DNA of 64,000 nt from Branchiostoma floridae (taxonomy: Eukaryota; Chordata; Leptocardii; Amphioxiformes; Branchiostomatidae), in the NCBI RefSeq assembly GCF_000003815.2, contig NC_049983.1:26504192-26568191 (forward strand), read 5' to 3'. This document shows positions 23,310-36,000 of this stretch, one piece after another. The notes under the pieces are model-generated. The model searched no databases, was not told where the DNA came from, and saw only the letters and a program-made list of their open reading frames with translations. Each line of letters starts with the position of its first letter. Within the stretch, counting starts at the first letter, position 1. Both the position numbers and the translations under genes were made by a program.

Positions 23310-24235
23310 TTTGAACTGTTCAGCACCATGGACAGGAATGTTTATCTGCGTGTGAATGGTATTCAGCACCAATGACAGGTGTGTTTAAGTGTGTGGTGTT
23401 CAGCACCAGCGACAGGTATGTATATCTGTGTGTGGATGGTGTTCAGCACCAAGGACAGATGTGTGTACCTCTGTGTGGATGGTGTTCAGTACCAGGGACA
23501 GGTGTGTTTACCTGTGTGTAGATGGCGTTAAGCACCAGGGACAGGTGTGTTTACCTGTGTGTGGATGGTGTTCAGCACCAGGGGCAAGTGTGTTCGCCTG
23601 TGTGTGGATGGTGTTCAACACAAGGGACAGGTGTGCTTACCTGTGTGTGGATGGTGTTCAGCACCAGAGACAGGTTTGTTTACCTGTGTGTGGATGGTGT
23701 TCAGCACAAGGGACAAGTTGTATGTGTGTGAGTGGTGTTCAGCACCAGGGACAGGAATGTTTACTTGAATGTGTGGATGGTGTTCAGCACCAGGGACAGG
23801 AATGTTTACTTGAATGTGTGGATGGTGTTCAGCACCAGGGACAGGAATGTTTACTTGAATGTGTGGATGGTGTTCAGCACCAGGGACAGGAATGTTTACT
23901 TGAATGTGTGGATGGTGTTCAGCACCAGGGACAGGAATGTTTACTTGAATGTGTGGATGGTGTTCAGCACCAGGGACAGGTGTGTTTACTTGAATGTGTG
24001 GATGGTGTTCAGCACCAGGGACAGGAATGTTTACTTGAATGTGTGGATGGTGTTCAGCACCAGGGACAGGAATGTTTACTTGAATGTGTGGATGGTGTTC
24101 AGCACCAGGGACAGGAATGTTTACTTGAATGTGTGGATGGTGTTCAGCACCAGGGACAGGAATGTTTACTTGAATGTGTGGATGGTGTTCAGCACCAGGG
24201 ACAGGAATGTTTACCCGTGTGTGGTTGAGCACTGA
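23310..24235. repeat. 45-bp minisatellite
   Basis: About twenty units built around GTGTGGATGGTGTTCAGCAC and CAGGGACAGGAATGTTTAC. The right half is nearly homogeneous and the left half is divergent. Open in several frames on both strands because 45 is divisible by three. Confidence 0.96.
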
Positions 24236-26620
24236 GGACAGATGTATTTATTTCTGTGGATGTACCATATGAACATGTGACTACATGAATTGACATATGT
24301 ATATATTTCATAATCTTTATTGATGCTTTTCAATATTGCAATAGTATTTCTGTAGAAAAGTCTTATAATTCTTCATGCCTTTGATTCAAGTTTTGCCATG
24401 GAACATAGAATTGTATCACATCGAAGATGAGAAACCTTTTGAATTATTATGGATGAACCTTCTATAACATAGTGACCATGACATAATCAGATTATCTTTT
24501 TTAGTGATCAACTGTGTATGACGACCATCTCTGTATAGCAACCAACTGTGTACAGTGACCATATTTACTTAACTACGTTTTAAAATGGATACATGTATAT
24601 ATAGAACAATACAACAAATGTATTACCAATAAACAATGTCATCAGATTAGTGTAGTAGCCGTTGCCATACGTTGTATCCTGTACAATTGTCGAGCAATAA
24701 AATTCATTCATTCAGATTGAAATGTCACAATTTCATTGCCGGGATAAAAAAGGCATCGGCCCTAAGATGTTACGAAAAACAGAAAAATTCTGACAGGAAG
24801 GGTAGAAAAACTCTTAGGCCATGCAAAATTATCTTCTAGATTCTCAGATTTTGGCAGAAAACACTTTGGGAGGGTGGGCAAAATGGAAAAAGCGAATCCA
24901 CATTGTTGGAAGGCACAAAGTTGTAACAACATGCTAGTCAGAATTTGAAACAGTTGATTTCGAACCAGATTTACATACTGATTGGAATGTAGGATCTTCA
25001 CATAACAAATCTTAAAATCAAGTGAATCTGAGAACCCAAATGTTAAGATTGTATGGCCTCAGCTATACATTTATGGGAATGGCGCTTTTTGAAGGTTAAA
25101 ACATGTAGGATAAGTGCAGTCACTCTACTAGCTCCATAGCATATCATTTGTGTAGACAACAGCCATAGCTTTATTGTTATAATAATATTAATTATTAATT
25201 AACAATGTTATCATAATATTCCTGATCCATTATCTCTACAATACCTTTAAAAAACAAAGTGATAGTAGCTTTTGCCCAGCATAAAAAACAGTTTGCTATA
25301 TCATATGCTCATTAGTTGCAGTGAAAAAGATTAATTGCATTCCAAGTTTAATATAAACTTATAAATAAAAATTTACCATATTACATAAACAATATATCCA
25401 TTTTACATAAACCAAATTTTACAATTGTTAAAAATCATTTGCCTTTTGATACATTTTGTCACCTTGAATTTCATAAAATATACATGTATATTGAGAAAAC
25501 ATACTGCAGTTTTAATTGCTATATACCAATTATGTTAAGTATGAGCCTCTGATTAACCTATAACCTATATAACCTACAACCTCTAACCTTTGTGTTTGGG
25601 GTTATTCCAAGTTATGAACTTGAAACTGGCCTTTGACACAATATTTCCCACCCCAGCTATCAAATTGAATAAACTAACCTACTACCTGCAATCCTTTCCT
25701 TTTGACCTATAACTTCTGACCTATGACATTATTTCTAGAAAAGAACATTGAACACCTGGTCCAGCTTTGTACACATTATTCTATTCATCTGCATACACAT
25801 TGGAAGAATTTGCATTTTCATAAAAGCTTTCAATAAGATTGAAAAATTACATCAAATGGCAGGAAAAACTTTGCTAATAAACAGGTACCTAACATTCATT
25901 GAAAATCCTCAGAGCATAAACGATAATCATTCAATAGATATTATTCAATGCTGTCTCTGGCTTTGAAATTAAAACCACCATCTCAAAGCAATGAGTCTCC
26001 TCCTTACTTAATCTTAAACCAATCATATCAGGATAAAATGGTCTCAGATCTGTAGCAAACACTTAAAGAGTTCAGGGAAGAAAAGTGAATAACATTCCCC
26101 AAAACTGCTATCCTTGCACTGGTCCCTCAGCCATTAAGGTTCATCCTAACACCAGCTTATATTGAATAAGAAAACTTATAAACCATGCATTGTCAACATG
26201 TTAGTTTGAAAAACATAACGTACATTGTACATGTTTATCAACTACCTAACTTGCCAATATCATTTACACCGAACAGCAGTTTCATTGGCAATATAATTTC
26301 TCTTCTGCTATTACTTCCACTTGGATCTAGTCTATCAGAAATTAGGTCTGTCTAACCTACTAAGTGGAAATGTTACAACATTTTGTTATAATTTTTCTCC
26401 ACCATGTGACTTGACTGCCAAAGAGTTTGGGATGATTAAAGCTTTGGCAGTCTGCACTTCTATATAGTAGTGATTTGTAATCTGCCATACACACAGTTAT
26501 ATGACAAGGAAAATAACATTCATGACATTTCAGCAGCATTTTGATTGTGCTACAGTTTTGTCCATTGCTGCCACTGACATTATTGCCATGGTATTCTAAG
26601 TCTTTGTTCCCATACTTTTT
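24236..26620. other. AT-rich intergenic stretch with LINE-like 3' tail remnants
   Basis: 24680-24715 (CAATAAAATTCATTCATTCAG) looks like the 3' tail of a CR1/L2-type LINE. Around 25555-25730 there are degenerate AACCTATAACCT motifs. No gene seen; the left part may belong to the phosphatase 3' UTR. Confidence 0.45.
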
Positions 26621-26624
26621 GCTG

Positions 26625-26945
26625 TAACAGTTGTTCCCATACCACTTTCTACTTGTTCCCATACTGCTTTGCTGCTGTTCCCATACTTCTTTGCCGCAAC
26701 AGTTGTTCCCATACTGCTTTGCTGCTGTTCCCATACTGCTTTGCTGCTGTTCCCATACTGCTTTGCTGCTGTTCCCATACTGCTTTGCTGCTGTTCCCAT
26801 ACTGCTTTGCTGCTGTTCCCATACTGCTTTGTAGTTGTTCCCATATTGCTTTGCTGTTGCTCCCACGTGTTGTGCTTTGTAGTTTTCCCATATTGCTTTG
26901 CTGTTGTTCCCATGGTGCTTTGCTGTAGTCCCCATGACACTTTGC
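26625..26945. repeat. 22-bp minisatellite, probably in the phosphatase 3' UTR
   Basis: About fourteen units of TTCCCATACTGCTTTGCTGCTG, variable at both edges. It starts roughly 100 bases beyond the phosphatase stop at 27050-27052 in the direction of transcription. Confidence 0.93.
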
Positions 26946-27049
26946 TGTGGGCTTTGTCTTTTTTTCTGTTATGCGATACTGTGTATATCCCCAAACAACC
27001 CCAAACATGTACACACACACGTGTACACACCATCAGCACAGTGACTTCA

Positions 27050-30000
27050 TCAGGCTGATAGCGTGTCTTTTCCTTTGGCCTTCCGGAACCAGTTCTTTGG
27101 TGGATCCCTGGGGCCTTTTGGTTTCGCCACTCTCTTCCCAAAACCTTTGGGAGGAGATCAGTTGGCATTTAGTACAGGTTTGACAAAGTTTGATAGCCTG
27201 GGTACCATTCTTGGTAGAAACCGCTGGCCCTATCTTTTCCCTTGCTAACCATGGAGCAAAGAGATTGAGTCAGCGATTTCTATGGAAAATGATAGTATGG
27301 CAAGTTTGTTTTTATATAACTCCGGTTGGTCTTGGAGTTCTGTTGTACATCACGTGACTGATGATCATATTTATCAAATCATGACAGGACACAGTTATCA
27401 TCTAAATCCATTTTTGTTCAGGTCAGGAATGAAGTAGCTCAATCGGAATGATGGAAATATCATTTGTAATCTATTTGACTTTCAGAGTACAGAAATAAGT
27501 CATACTGTATAGAGCCTGTACTTTTCATTTCAGAAAATTAAACAAGAGCAAGAAATGCCTACAGTTAACTCTACCCTCATCAGGAGGGAGGGATGGAAGA
27601 AATGAGATGATGACTTTATTGAAAAATTCGCAGTGTGACCACTGAATTGTATTCAATTCACATTCAAAACACACAATAAAAGATTCAAATATTACACGTT
27701 ACTAGGAATGAGTACTATTTACATAACATACATAGGTTAAAATTTCATTTGGAAGATTGTCTGATAACACGGGAGTATTATTTGGGTGACATGGATATGA
27801 CAATGACTAATGCTGGAATTATGGTCCGGATGCATTGAGCAGATTGCTCATATATAGGGAATCGGTGAGTTGCTATATCGGTTAGTTCTACACATATGAC
27901 CGTTCAATTTGTGGCTATTTCTGGTGGCTCGTCCCGAGATCTGGAATCTAGTCCCAGAAGAAGAAGAAGAGGAAAAGATGGAGACAGAAAGAGACGACTT
28001 ACCAATCTCCTGGTTGTTGTGGATTGCAGACTGTCCAGTGTAGGTGGGCTGGTACGGTCTGAACTGGGCCTCCGAGCAGTCTACAGGGTAACGACACAGG
28101 GAAGTTTAGTCTCAGTAAAAGTGACGTCCTGTGTAAGGGCGTTAAGTAAAGGATTGCATGATTTCCTGTAAGTATGATGCAACTCAGCCCATACGCTTTA
28201 GCAGTTAGTGATGACACGAAAGAAGGAGAAGAAGCCCATGCACTGTCATGTTTTTATTTAAACAAGTGCTTTTAAAAAGCTGGCATTTTGCCAATGTTTG
28301 CGTGTGTGAACGTTTTTTTCTAGTTATTAGAATGTCATATAAATAGAACAGAGTAACTAAACCTGATATTGGCGCATGGAGAGATTCACATATGTGCCTG
28401 AATCTAGATCTAGACGCCACCTGTTAAAATTTGCGTGAAGTGCAGCAAATTTCACTACACTGCCTGTTTTTGAGTGAGCTCTGTTGCGGGGCATTTTTAA
28501 GTTGTTTTTTTTTTAATTTTTATTTCTATTCGGCAAAAAAACGAAGCGGCGAATCCGTTAACCAAAGAAATAAATTGGTGTGGCCAAATGGATGTAAAAA
28601 TTAGTATTTTAATGGTGTAAAAAAGAAAAAAAAAATCTACCTCCCCGGAATCGAACCGGGTGCATTGGTTTAGAATGCGTAAACTTTAACCACTGCGCCA
28701 GTGCGAACGTGTTCAAAAAATGCCCTTTTTAACAGGTATAGAAATGTTTGGCATGAATTGAACAGGTCCGTTCATCTCAACATCACTCCATCACAACGGC
28801 GACTACTATGGATAGAAATGCAAACAAGAAAAAATAAAATTCGTTCGGTGATTTTTATCATTAAAGATCGACAAATCCTTTCAAGTTGACAAGACGGCGA
28901 AGCGCAAGCGCAGTAAAGTGGGGGTTCCCGGAAGTGTGGAAGCAGGATCCGAAGACCCGACCTCCCCGCTTACACCGGCGAATTTCTGGCATTTTTAAAA
29001 ATTTACAAGCAAAATAAACACATCACAAGAAAAAGAAACTTATATCCTTTATTTTGATGGGTAACTTTACCTCTAGAACCGGATAGTTTTTGTACCGCGG
29101 GTGTGGGAAGATGGTAGGGAAATTTACGGATCGCCGTACTGCTTTCGCGGATCAAATTATGAATATTCGCAAGGGCCTCTGGGACGCTATATGTAAGTGT
29201 TATGTATATATATTCGATTTATTTGGAAAACATTTCATCTTTATGAATTGCTAATGCATGGTTAAATGTTAAAGCAATTATTTGATGATATGCTGCACCA
29301 ATCTAAGGAATATCATACTTCATTTATTAAATTTAATGAAATATCAGGGGCAATTACGGACCACAAACAATGACTTATGACAGAGCTTTTAAGAAGTATA
29401 CAAATTCTTAGCAGATACTGTAAATCACTTTATCTTCACGGTACCAAATTTTCACGGTCTGAGAAAATTGAACTTGTTCTCGGAACTATATGTTCACTGT
29501 CGAGGCAAGTGCACATGAAAAATGTCTGTGAATTATTTTTTATCGGTAATGATAAGTTCACGTTACAGTCGTCTCCGTGAAAACAGTGAACATAACATTA
29601 CAGTGAAAAAAATCAGGAATTACAGTATTGAACAGGTCCGTTCATCACAACGCCCACTATTCTGGCCTCAGAGCATTTTGCCGCTAAGGCGGCAAAATGC
29701 AAAAATAGCAGCACTTATTAAAACTATATGGTGTAACATTGTATAATGGAAATTGAAGAAACACTTACAGACATACAGACCCCCCCACTACACACACACA
29801 CACACACACACATACATACACATGTACACACACAGACACATACACAACATACACTGACTCTCTTTCTCAAAATCACTTACTTACACACACATACACAATT
29901 GCACACAGAGACATACACAGTCTCTTTCTCACACACACACACGCGCGCATGCACACACACACACGCTGACACACACACACACACACACACACTGACACAC

Positions 30001-33000
30001 ACACGCACACACAATAAGACATTTAGCCACAAAAAACACTTAATGACTCCTTTTGGCTTCAATAGCAAAACAAACATGAAACCGAGACTGGACCAGTAAA
30101 AGGGAACAAGATTAAACTTTCTTCGCAAAGGTAAATCCAGAATGAAGAAAATGAGACAAACTTAAGACAAAAAACAGACCTTGCAGTTCCTTCTTCTCCT
30201 GCTCTGTCAAACCTGCGCTCTGGTTGATCTTTAAGATGTTCTTCCCCTTGTGTAAGAAGTTCTTCATCTTCATCTTCCGTGCACTGAAAAATCATCAAAC
30301 ACTACGTAGTCAGATCCAACCCTAATATGTAGCCTTTTGGGTTGACTGGAGACCCACATGCACATCCTCAAGGCTTAGCAGTTATTACTGGTTGTCAATT
30401 TTGCAATCTTCTATTAAAACTTCTAGTTCTGTCCCAAGGCCACATGATCTTGATTTTAAGAATGACATTATCATTTAATGCAAAAATGAAAAGTTGTCCC
30501 AGGCCTGTTTGATAGAAAACATTTCGTCAAAATTGAACTTAAAGAAAAAAAATGAATCAAAATTCTGCACCAATTAATGCACACAATATTCAGTGGGGTC
30601 ACTAAAGCCTATATGTCAATGGACTGTAGGCAATAGTGCCAGGCATCTGGAAAGTGGCACAAATTGAGACAATTTTAGGCACAACCATTTTGTTTATATT
30701 TTTACCCATATCATGTATCAGTGTGACTGTAAGAAAAAATTGGCACAAATTTGCAAAGTATGTGCAATTTGGCGCAGTCTAGTGACATACACACAGTAGA
30801 CAATTGATTAACAGATGATTTCAGAAAAAGGACAAATTCCTACATTTTTTTGGCACTTCAAGATAGATGGAATATAAAGAGAGTTAAGGAACTGAGAGAC
30901 CTTAATACAGAGAGATTAAGAAACTACTGTGAGAGACCTTTCTGCCACAGTCCGCACTTCAGTTTAAGGAGAAGGACAGAATCAGATACACCAGGGCGGC
31001 CTGTACCACTACAAACAGCAGGGGGAGCAGGTTCATGAGGGAGGGGAAGTTGGAGCGGGGAGAAGGACTGTGAGAAAATAGAGGGAAGAGAAGAGAAAGA
31101 AAAGAACAAGTAATGAAAATGAGAGGACAATTTCTACATGCTGCCATGTTGATGATTACTGATGCATGAGAAACTATAAGAACAAAAAGACCAGAAAAAT
31201 GAAAATCAGAGAAAACAAAAATTGATGAGATGATACAAAGATTTAAAAGAACATACATGTAATACATTGTGTAGTTTTACAGATAGGATGTTCAAGACTG
31301 TTTAACCCTGTTTAACAAGACAGAAAATGTAAGCAGGAGGAAGTTTGAATGTTCAAGGTCAAGCCTTCTGTCCTGACCTTGAGGCGGGGGTCGCTGTGTC
31401 CCTGGGAAGGGAGTCAGACTTGTCAGAGGAATGGGTGGAGATTCGGTCCATGTCCTCTGTGGGAGGGGGGGGGGGGAATAAAGAATGGATCAGTCTAGGC
31501 ACAATCAACACAGTGAGTTTGACACAACTAGTCTTTACGGTTTACCTCTCACTGGCCATTATGAGATAGTCTGTACAACAATAATTTTAAAACAGATATC
31601 TTCCTTACCTAAAGTTTGTACATGTACATCTATAGAATTTCGTTGCGCTTGAAAACAGCAAATGATATTTACCTACAGCCATGGCAGTCTATCAAAATGC
31701 TAAATTTAATATATTCCGTCAGCATGTACACCATGTATTAGCAGTTGCTAATAGAAGACATTTTCAATACCTGGTCCAAGCATGACATTGAATATTAATA
31801 CTTGGCAAAATGGACAACACTTCGTCCCTTTAGCTAACATACAGTTAGTAAGTAATTACAACTTATAGCTAATCTAATGGTGTAAGAAAACAACATTTAC
31901 ATTATAATTAGCAATTTACAAACTAGTGATCAACTTCTAATTTTGCCACCAGTCCTGATATTTGACAAAATAGAACAATTATAAAGAGATTCTGAAAACA
32001 AGATTTCAAGGTCACCTTCCCCATACTCGTATGACTCCTTGGTGCGGGTCGGAAGGGGAGGCGCAGAGTCATCATCACTGCCCATATCATCGTCTCCACC
32101 CTGTGAAATGTCAATCAATCATTCAACCAATAATAATCAACTAAGGCACATGCACAACGAAACTTGGATGTTCACTACAAAATGTTCCATAAATCTCAAC
32201 TGAAGGTCATAGGTCTGACTTCAAGGTCACAGAATACCTGCCCCATCCCCCACCAGCCGCAGAACAGTTTCTACAGTTACTAATGTGTCATATATATACA
32301 TATGGCCACACAAAATTATCCACTGCTGTATTGGATAAACTTTTAATAATTGGCAAAACACAATAATTGTTTTTTATCAATTTAACATGCCCCAAGGTAA
32401 GTACACATTTTACTTATTTCAATTCAGATTATTTTTTCAATGAAGCTCAAAATAAGGCTCGATCCCTACCAAACTGCACGTGCTTGACCTCTGGCTGTGC
32501 GAGGCTCTGAACTGTCTTACGTCGACTGTGGCGTAGGTTCCGTCGTCCTCGAACGTGTTCTTGATCTCCATCCGACCCCTGGGGCTGTTCGCGAAAACCT
32601 CATCCTCCATATTAACCTCCGTGTAGTCTCCAAAATTCCCACTGCCGTTGACCTGTCGGTTCTTTGGTTTCACCTCCGAGTACACTTGTGGGCCGTCCCC
32701 CGTCGTATCCGTGGAGGCAGCGCCAGACTGAAGGTCGTACGGTGTGGTATACTCGGCAAGGTCGTTAGATTGGCTGCTACTTCTGTTAAGATCGTGGGTG
32801 TCCTTGACGTCTGCATAAAGGTCAACGTCTTTCACCTCAGAGTAGAGGTCCGTATCGGCGACAGTTCTGGGGGGGTTGGGTCTCGGGGGAGGTAGCATGG
32901 GACGCCTGTCTACTGGCACAGCAGGCTTCTGCGGGTGTTCTAAGGAATCGTCCTGCTTTGCGTCGGGGTCGGTGATTGTTTCGGTCGCTTTTGTGTGTGG

Positions 33001-36000
33001 TAGGAAGACCCCCTTCATAACTGCCGCGAGCCCGTCCGTTGGTGATTTCCCATGTTTTGGCCTGGTTGGCGGACTGTCTTTGGGCTTCAATGCAGAGCCG
33101 GTTGGAAGAACACTTATCCCTCCAACCGGAAGCCCCTTTCGTCCAACCCTTGGTGGCGCCACTGTGTTAGAACTATTGCTATTGGTTGAGCTACCGCTGG
33201 CCGCTGTGCTAGGAAACACACTCACTCCTCCTGTAGGTTTGGAAGACTCGCTACTGCTACCCTCCTCCTTTTTGTTACGACCGAACGGAAAGTTGAGTCT
33301 CTTGAACGGAAGTTTGGAATGTTTCTCGTCTTCTTCAACCTTGGCGTCGTCTTCGGCCTTGGCGTCGCCTTCGGCCTGGAAACTCTGAAGCTGCTGCTGC
33401 AAACGGATTTTCTCCAGGTGTGCAAACCTGGGAAGGTGTGGGTGCTGCTTTCCCCTTGACTTCTCATCCTCATCTGTCTCTCTCGCTCCCTCCTTTTCCG
33501 AGGGATCCCCCTTTGTGTAGTCTATATCTTCGTACGGATTGTCGGCGCTTGCCTCAGAGGCGGGTTTCGCTGGAACGACTGGCCTGCGAGGTGCGGTCTG
33601 GGGTTGCGTCGACTCGTCGGATCGGCTTGCGATTCCGGAATTCCCGCTGGAATTTGAGCTGGGGTCTGCCAGATTTACGTTTTCGTACTGCGTCGCACCA
33701 GAACTTGGGCTCTTGGCGGGGAGAACAACGTTTTCGTACGCAGCACCCGGCGCGCTGGTGTTGGGTTTAGTCAGGATGGGAGGTTTGGCTTTGAGGACCG
33801 GTTTCCGTGGTGCGGTGTGGTCCACGTTTGCATAGTCTGTGTCGAGGAGGTTGGGAGGCTGGGGGGAGTTGACGTAGGCAGGAGACTGGGGCTTGGGGGG
33901 ATGGAGGGGCGGTCTGGCCGGCACCTCTGGTCTTCTTCTAGTGGGCTTGGGTGGAGGCTCTTCTGGGTAGGAGTCTGAAAATACAAGAAAGTTGCAGGTT
34001 GGTTATCAAATTAGTTGATCCTTTGAAAATCACACTTAAATTCAATTAAAACATAATGATTTTTCAAGTGACCAACTGTACATAAAAAAAAAAATTCACG
34101 GGTCTTAGTGGCAAGTGTGCAGATGTTGACACACTGGCAGCACCAAATCTGTAGGTGTTTTTGGCACCTTTAGACAGACTAGCCATGAGGCTTGGTGGGA
34201 GTCACTCCACTGTCATGGAGGCAGGGGCATGGCGAGTATCGAACTCGGGACCTATATACTGATTCTGATTCCAACGCTCTAGCCGTTGCCCCACACAGAC
34301 CCCTCACCAACTGTACCAACTGTACAACACAATGTACATAAGGACCATTGTAGCCAACATAATCACATTTTGGTGGTCTTTTACACCTAGTAGCTATTTA
34401 CATTGACACAAGTATCTGACTGAGAGATACTTACAGCTCTACAAAAAATGGCATCACCTACCTTCATCCAGAAGGGCTACTACCTCATAGTCGCTGGTCA
34501 GAGAGGCCTGGAGATGGAGTACAACACCTTGTTAAAGATGGTGGGTAAAAGCATGGTTACAACATATTATTATTATTAGGAACAAAAAAATGTAAGGTAG
34601 GTAGGCAGTCGACATATGGGGTTATACCGCGTATGGGGTTATACGGCACCGTTGGGGTTATGCCATCCGGTGACATACAAAAAACATGTAAAATGTACCC
34701 TTTGTTTGGCTGATACAAGACGGAATGTGTGATGTCTCCCATCAGGGTTAATGTTGTAATCATAATTAATGGTGGGTAAAATCATTAATGATTTTAATAC
34801 AAAATTATAGCTATGATGTTTTAAGGCAAAATAAGGCCACAACAATTCCATGGACTTGATCGTTGTTACACCTATCCTATCCAGGGATTAGTTCTCTAAC
34901 CCATGCCTGACGTTGAATAACAGACATTAAACCAGATACTGAGGTAGTGAGTTTGAGTGAGTGAGTGAGTGAGTGTGAGTTAGTGAGTGAGTGAGTGAGA
35001 GTGAGTGAGTGAGTGAGTGAGTGTGAGTTAGTGAGTGTGTGAGTGAGTGTGAGTTAGTTAGTGAGTGAGTGAGTGAGAGTGTGAGTGAGTGAGTGAGTGA
35101 GTGTGAGTTAGTGAGAGTGAGTGAGTGAGTGAGTGTGAGTGAGTGAGTGAGAGTGAGTGAGTGAGTGAGTGAGTGAGTGAGTGAGTGAGTGAGTGAGTGA
35201 GTGAGAGTGAGTGAGTGAGTGAGTGAGTGAGTGAGAGTGAGTGAGTGAGTGAGTGAGTTTGAGTGAGTGAGTGTCAATTGTACAAATCATGTACCTGTCC
35301 GTTGTTGAAGGGGAAGTTCTCATAGTTGTGCATCCGCTTCAGACTGTCCTCCACCAGTTCCAGCACCGCTCTGTTCACTAACTCGTACTGCTCCTGAGAA
35401 TGGCAGTACATAAGTTAATGTTACTCATTTGTTTCTATTGCAAACCCGGTAAGCCTCCTCATGGCATAACACAACTACAAGATATATACTCAGAGACACT
35501 CAAATAATCACTCTTCCTTCAAGTTGGTACCACATGTAATATATATTTCAGCTATGTGACTCTTGTACTTTTGTAAGATTAAAATATGTCTGGCATCAAC
35601 CTATTATATAGCTATGAAAAGTCACTAATGGATTCCTACTTTATTTCTATTGCTGGCAGTGCAATGTCACTGTAGTAACAGCACCTCCTGCTGATTATCC
35701 ATAGAAGTGCAAAATATATTGGTTTCTGTCCATTGTAAACATTTAAATAGTATTAAACCTTCTCGATTCTGTAGCAGCATTTTGCATTAAATTTAGTTTA
35801 ATTTAGATAGACCGAATGGGTGTATGACTACATTGTAATTTTGTACACCGGACTGAATAATGTCTGGCATCAGATCAAACTGACTCAAGCCTTTTATCAC
35901 AAATGCCTTGCAGTGTGATATATCAGTGTAGCAACAGCACCTCCTACTGATTATCCACAGAAGTGCAGGAAAATTAATAACTGTTGGTAGAGACTGACAT

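Larger units (their letters stand above)
27050..30283 (-). other. PTPN12: Canonical C-terminal exons of the phosphatase
   Basis: Exon 30180-30283 encodes a basic segment ([15 protein letters not shown]) and [10 protein letters not shown]; 28003-28080 encodes [18 protein letters not shown]; 27050-27144 encodes [19 protein letters not shown] and a basic end, with the stop at 27050-27052. Phases 2/1, 1/1 and 1/stop agree. The last exon is the strongest family signature outside the catalytic domain. The basic block could act in membrane or nuclear targeting (inference). Confidence 0.85.

Noticed and set aside
23389-24235. Open frames of 167-279 codons over the 45-bp array
   Set aside because: Minisatellite translation on both strands; no exon structure and no similarity to a protein family that I recognise.
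26596-27168. 190-codon reverse frame starting near the phosphatase end
   Set aside because: It overlaps the last phosphatase exon in the wrong frame and then runs into the 22-bp array; the correct frame gives the conserved KPKGPRDPP motif and stops at 27050.
32497-33835. Plus-strand frames over the phosphatase tail exon
   Set aside because: Shadow frames of the real minus-strand exon, which has splice sites and family motifs.
32437-33924. Phosphatase tail as an independent gene starting at 33924
   Set aside because: The apparent start is a GTG; the frame continues upstream to an acceptor at 33975-33976 in phase with exon 34462-34507.
34927-35323. Ser/Leu/Thr/His-rich frames
   Set aside because: Translations of the GTGA microsatellite.
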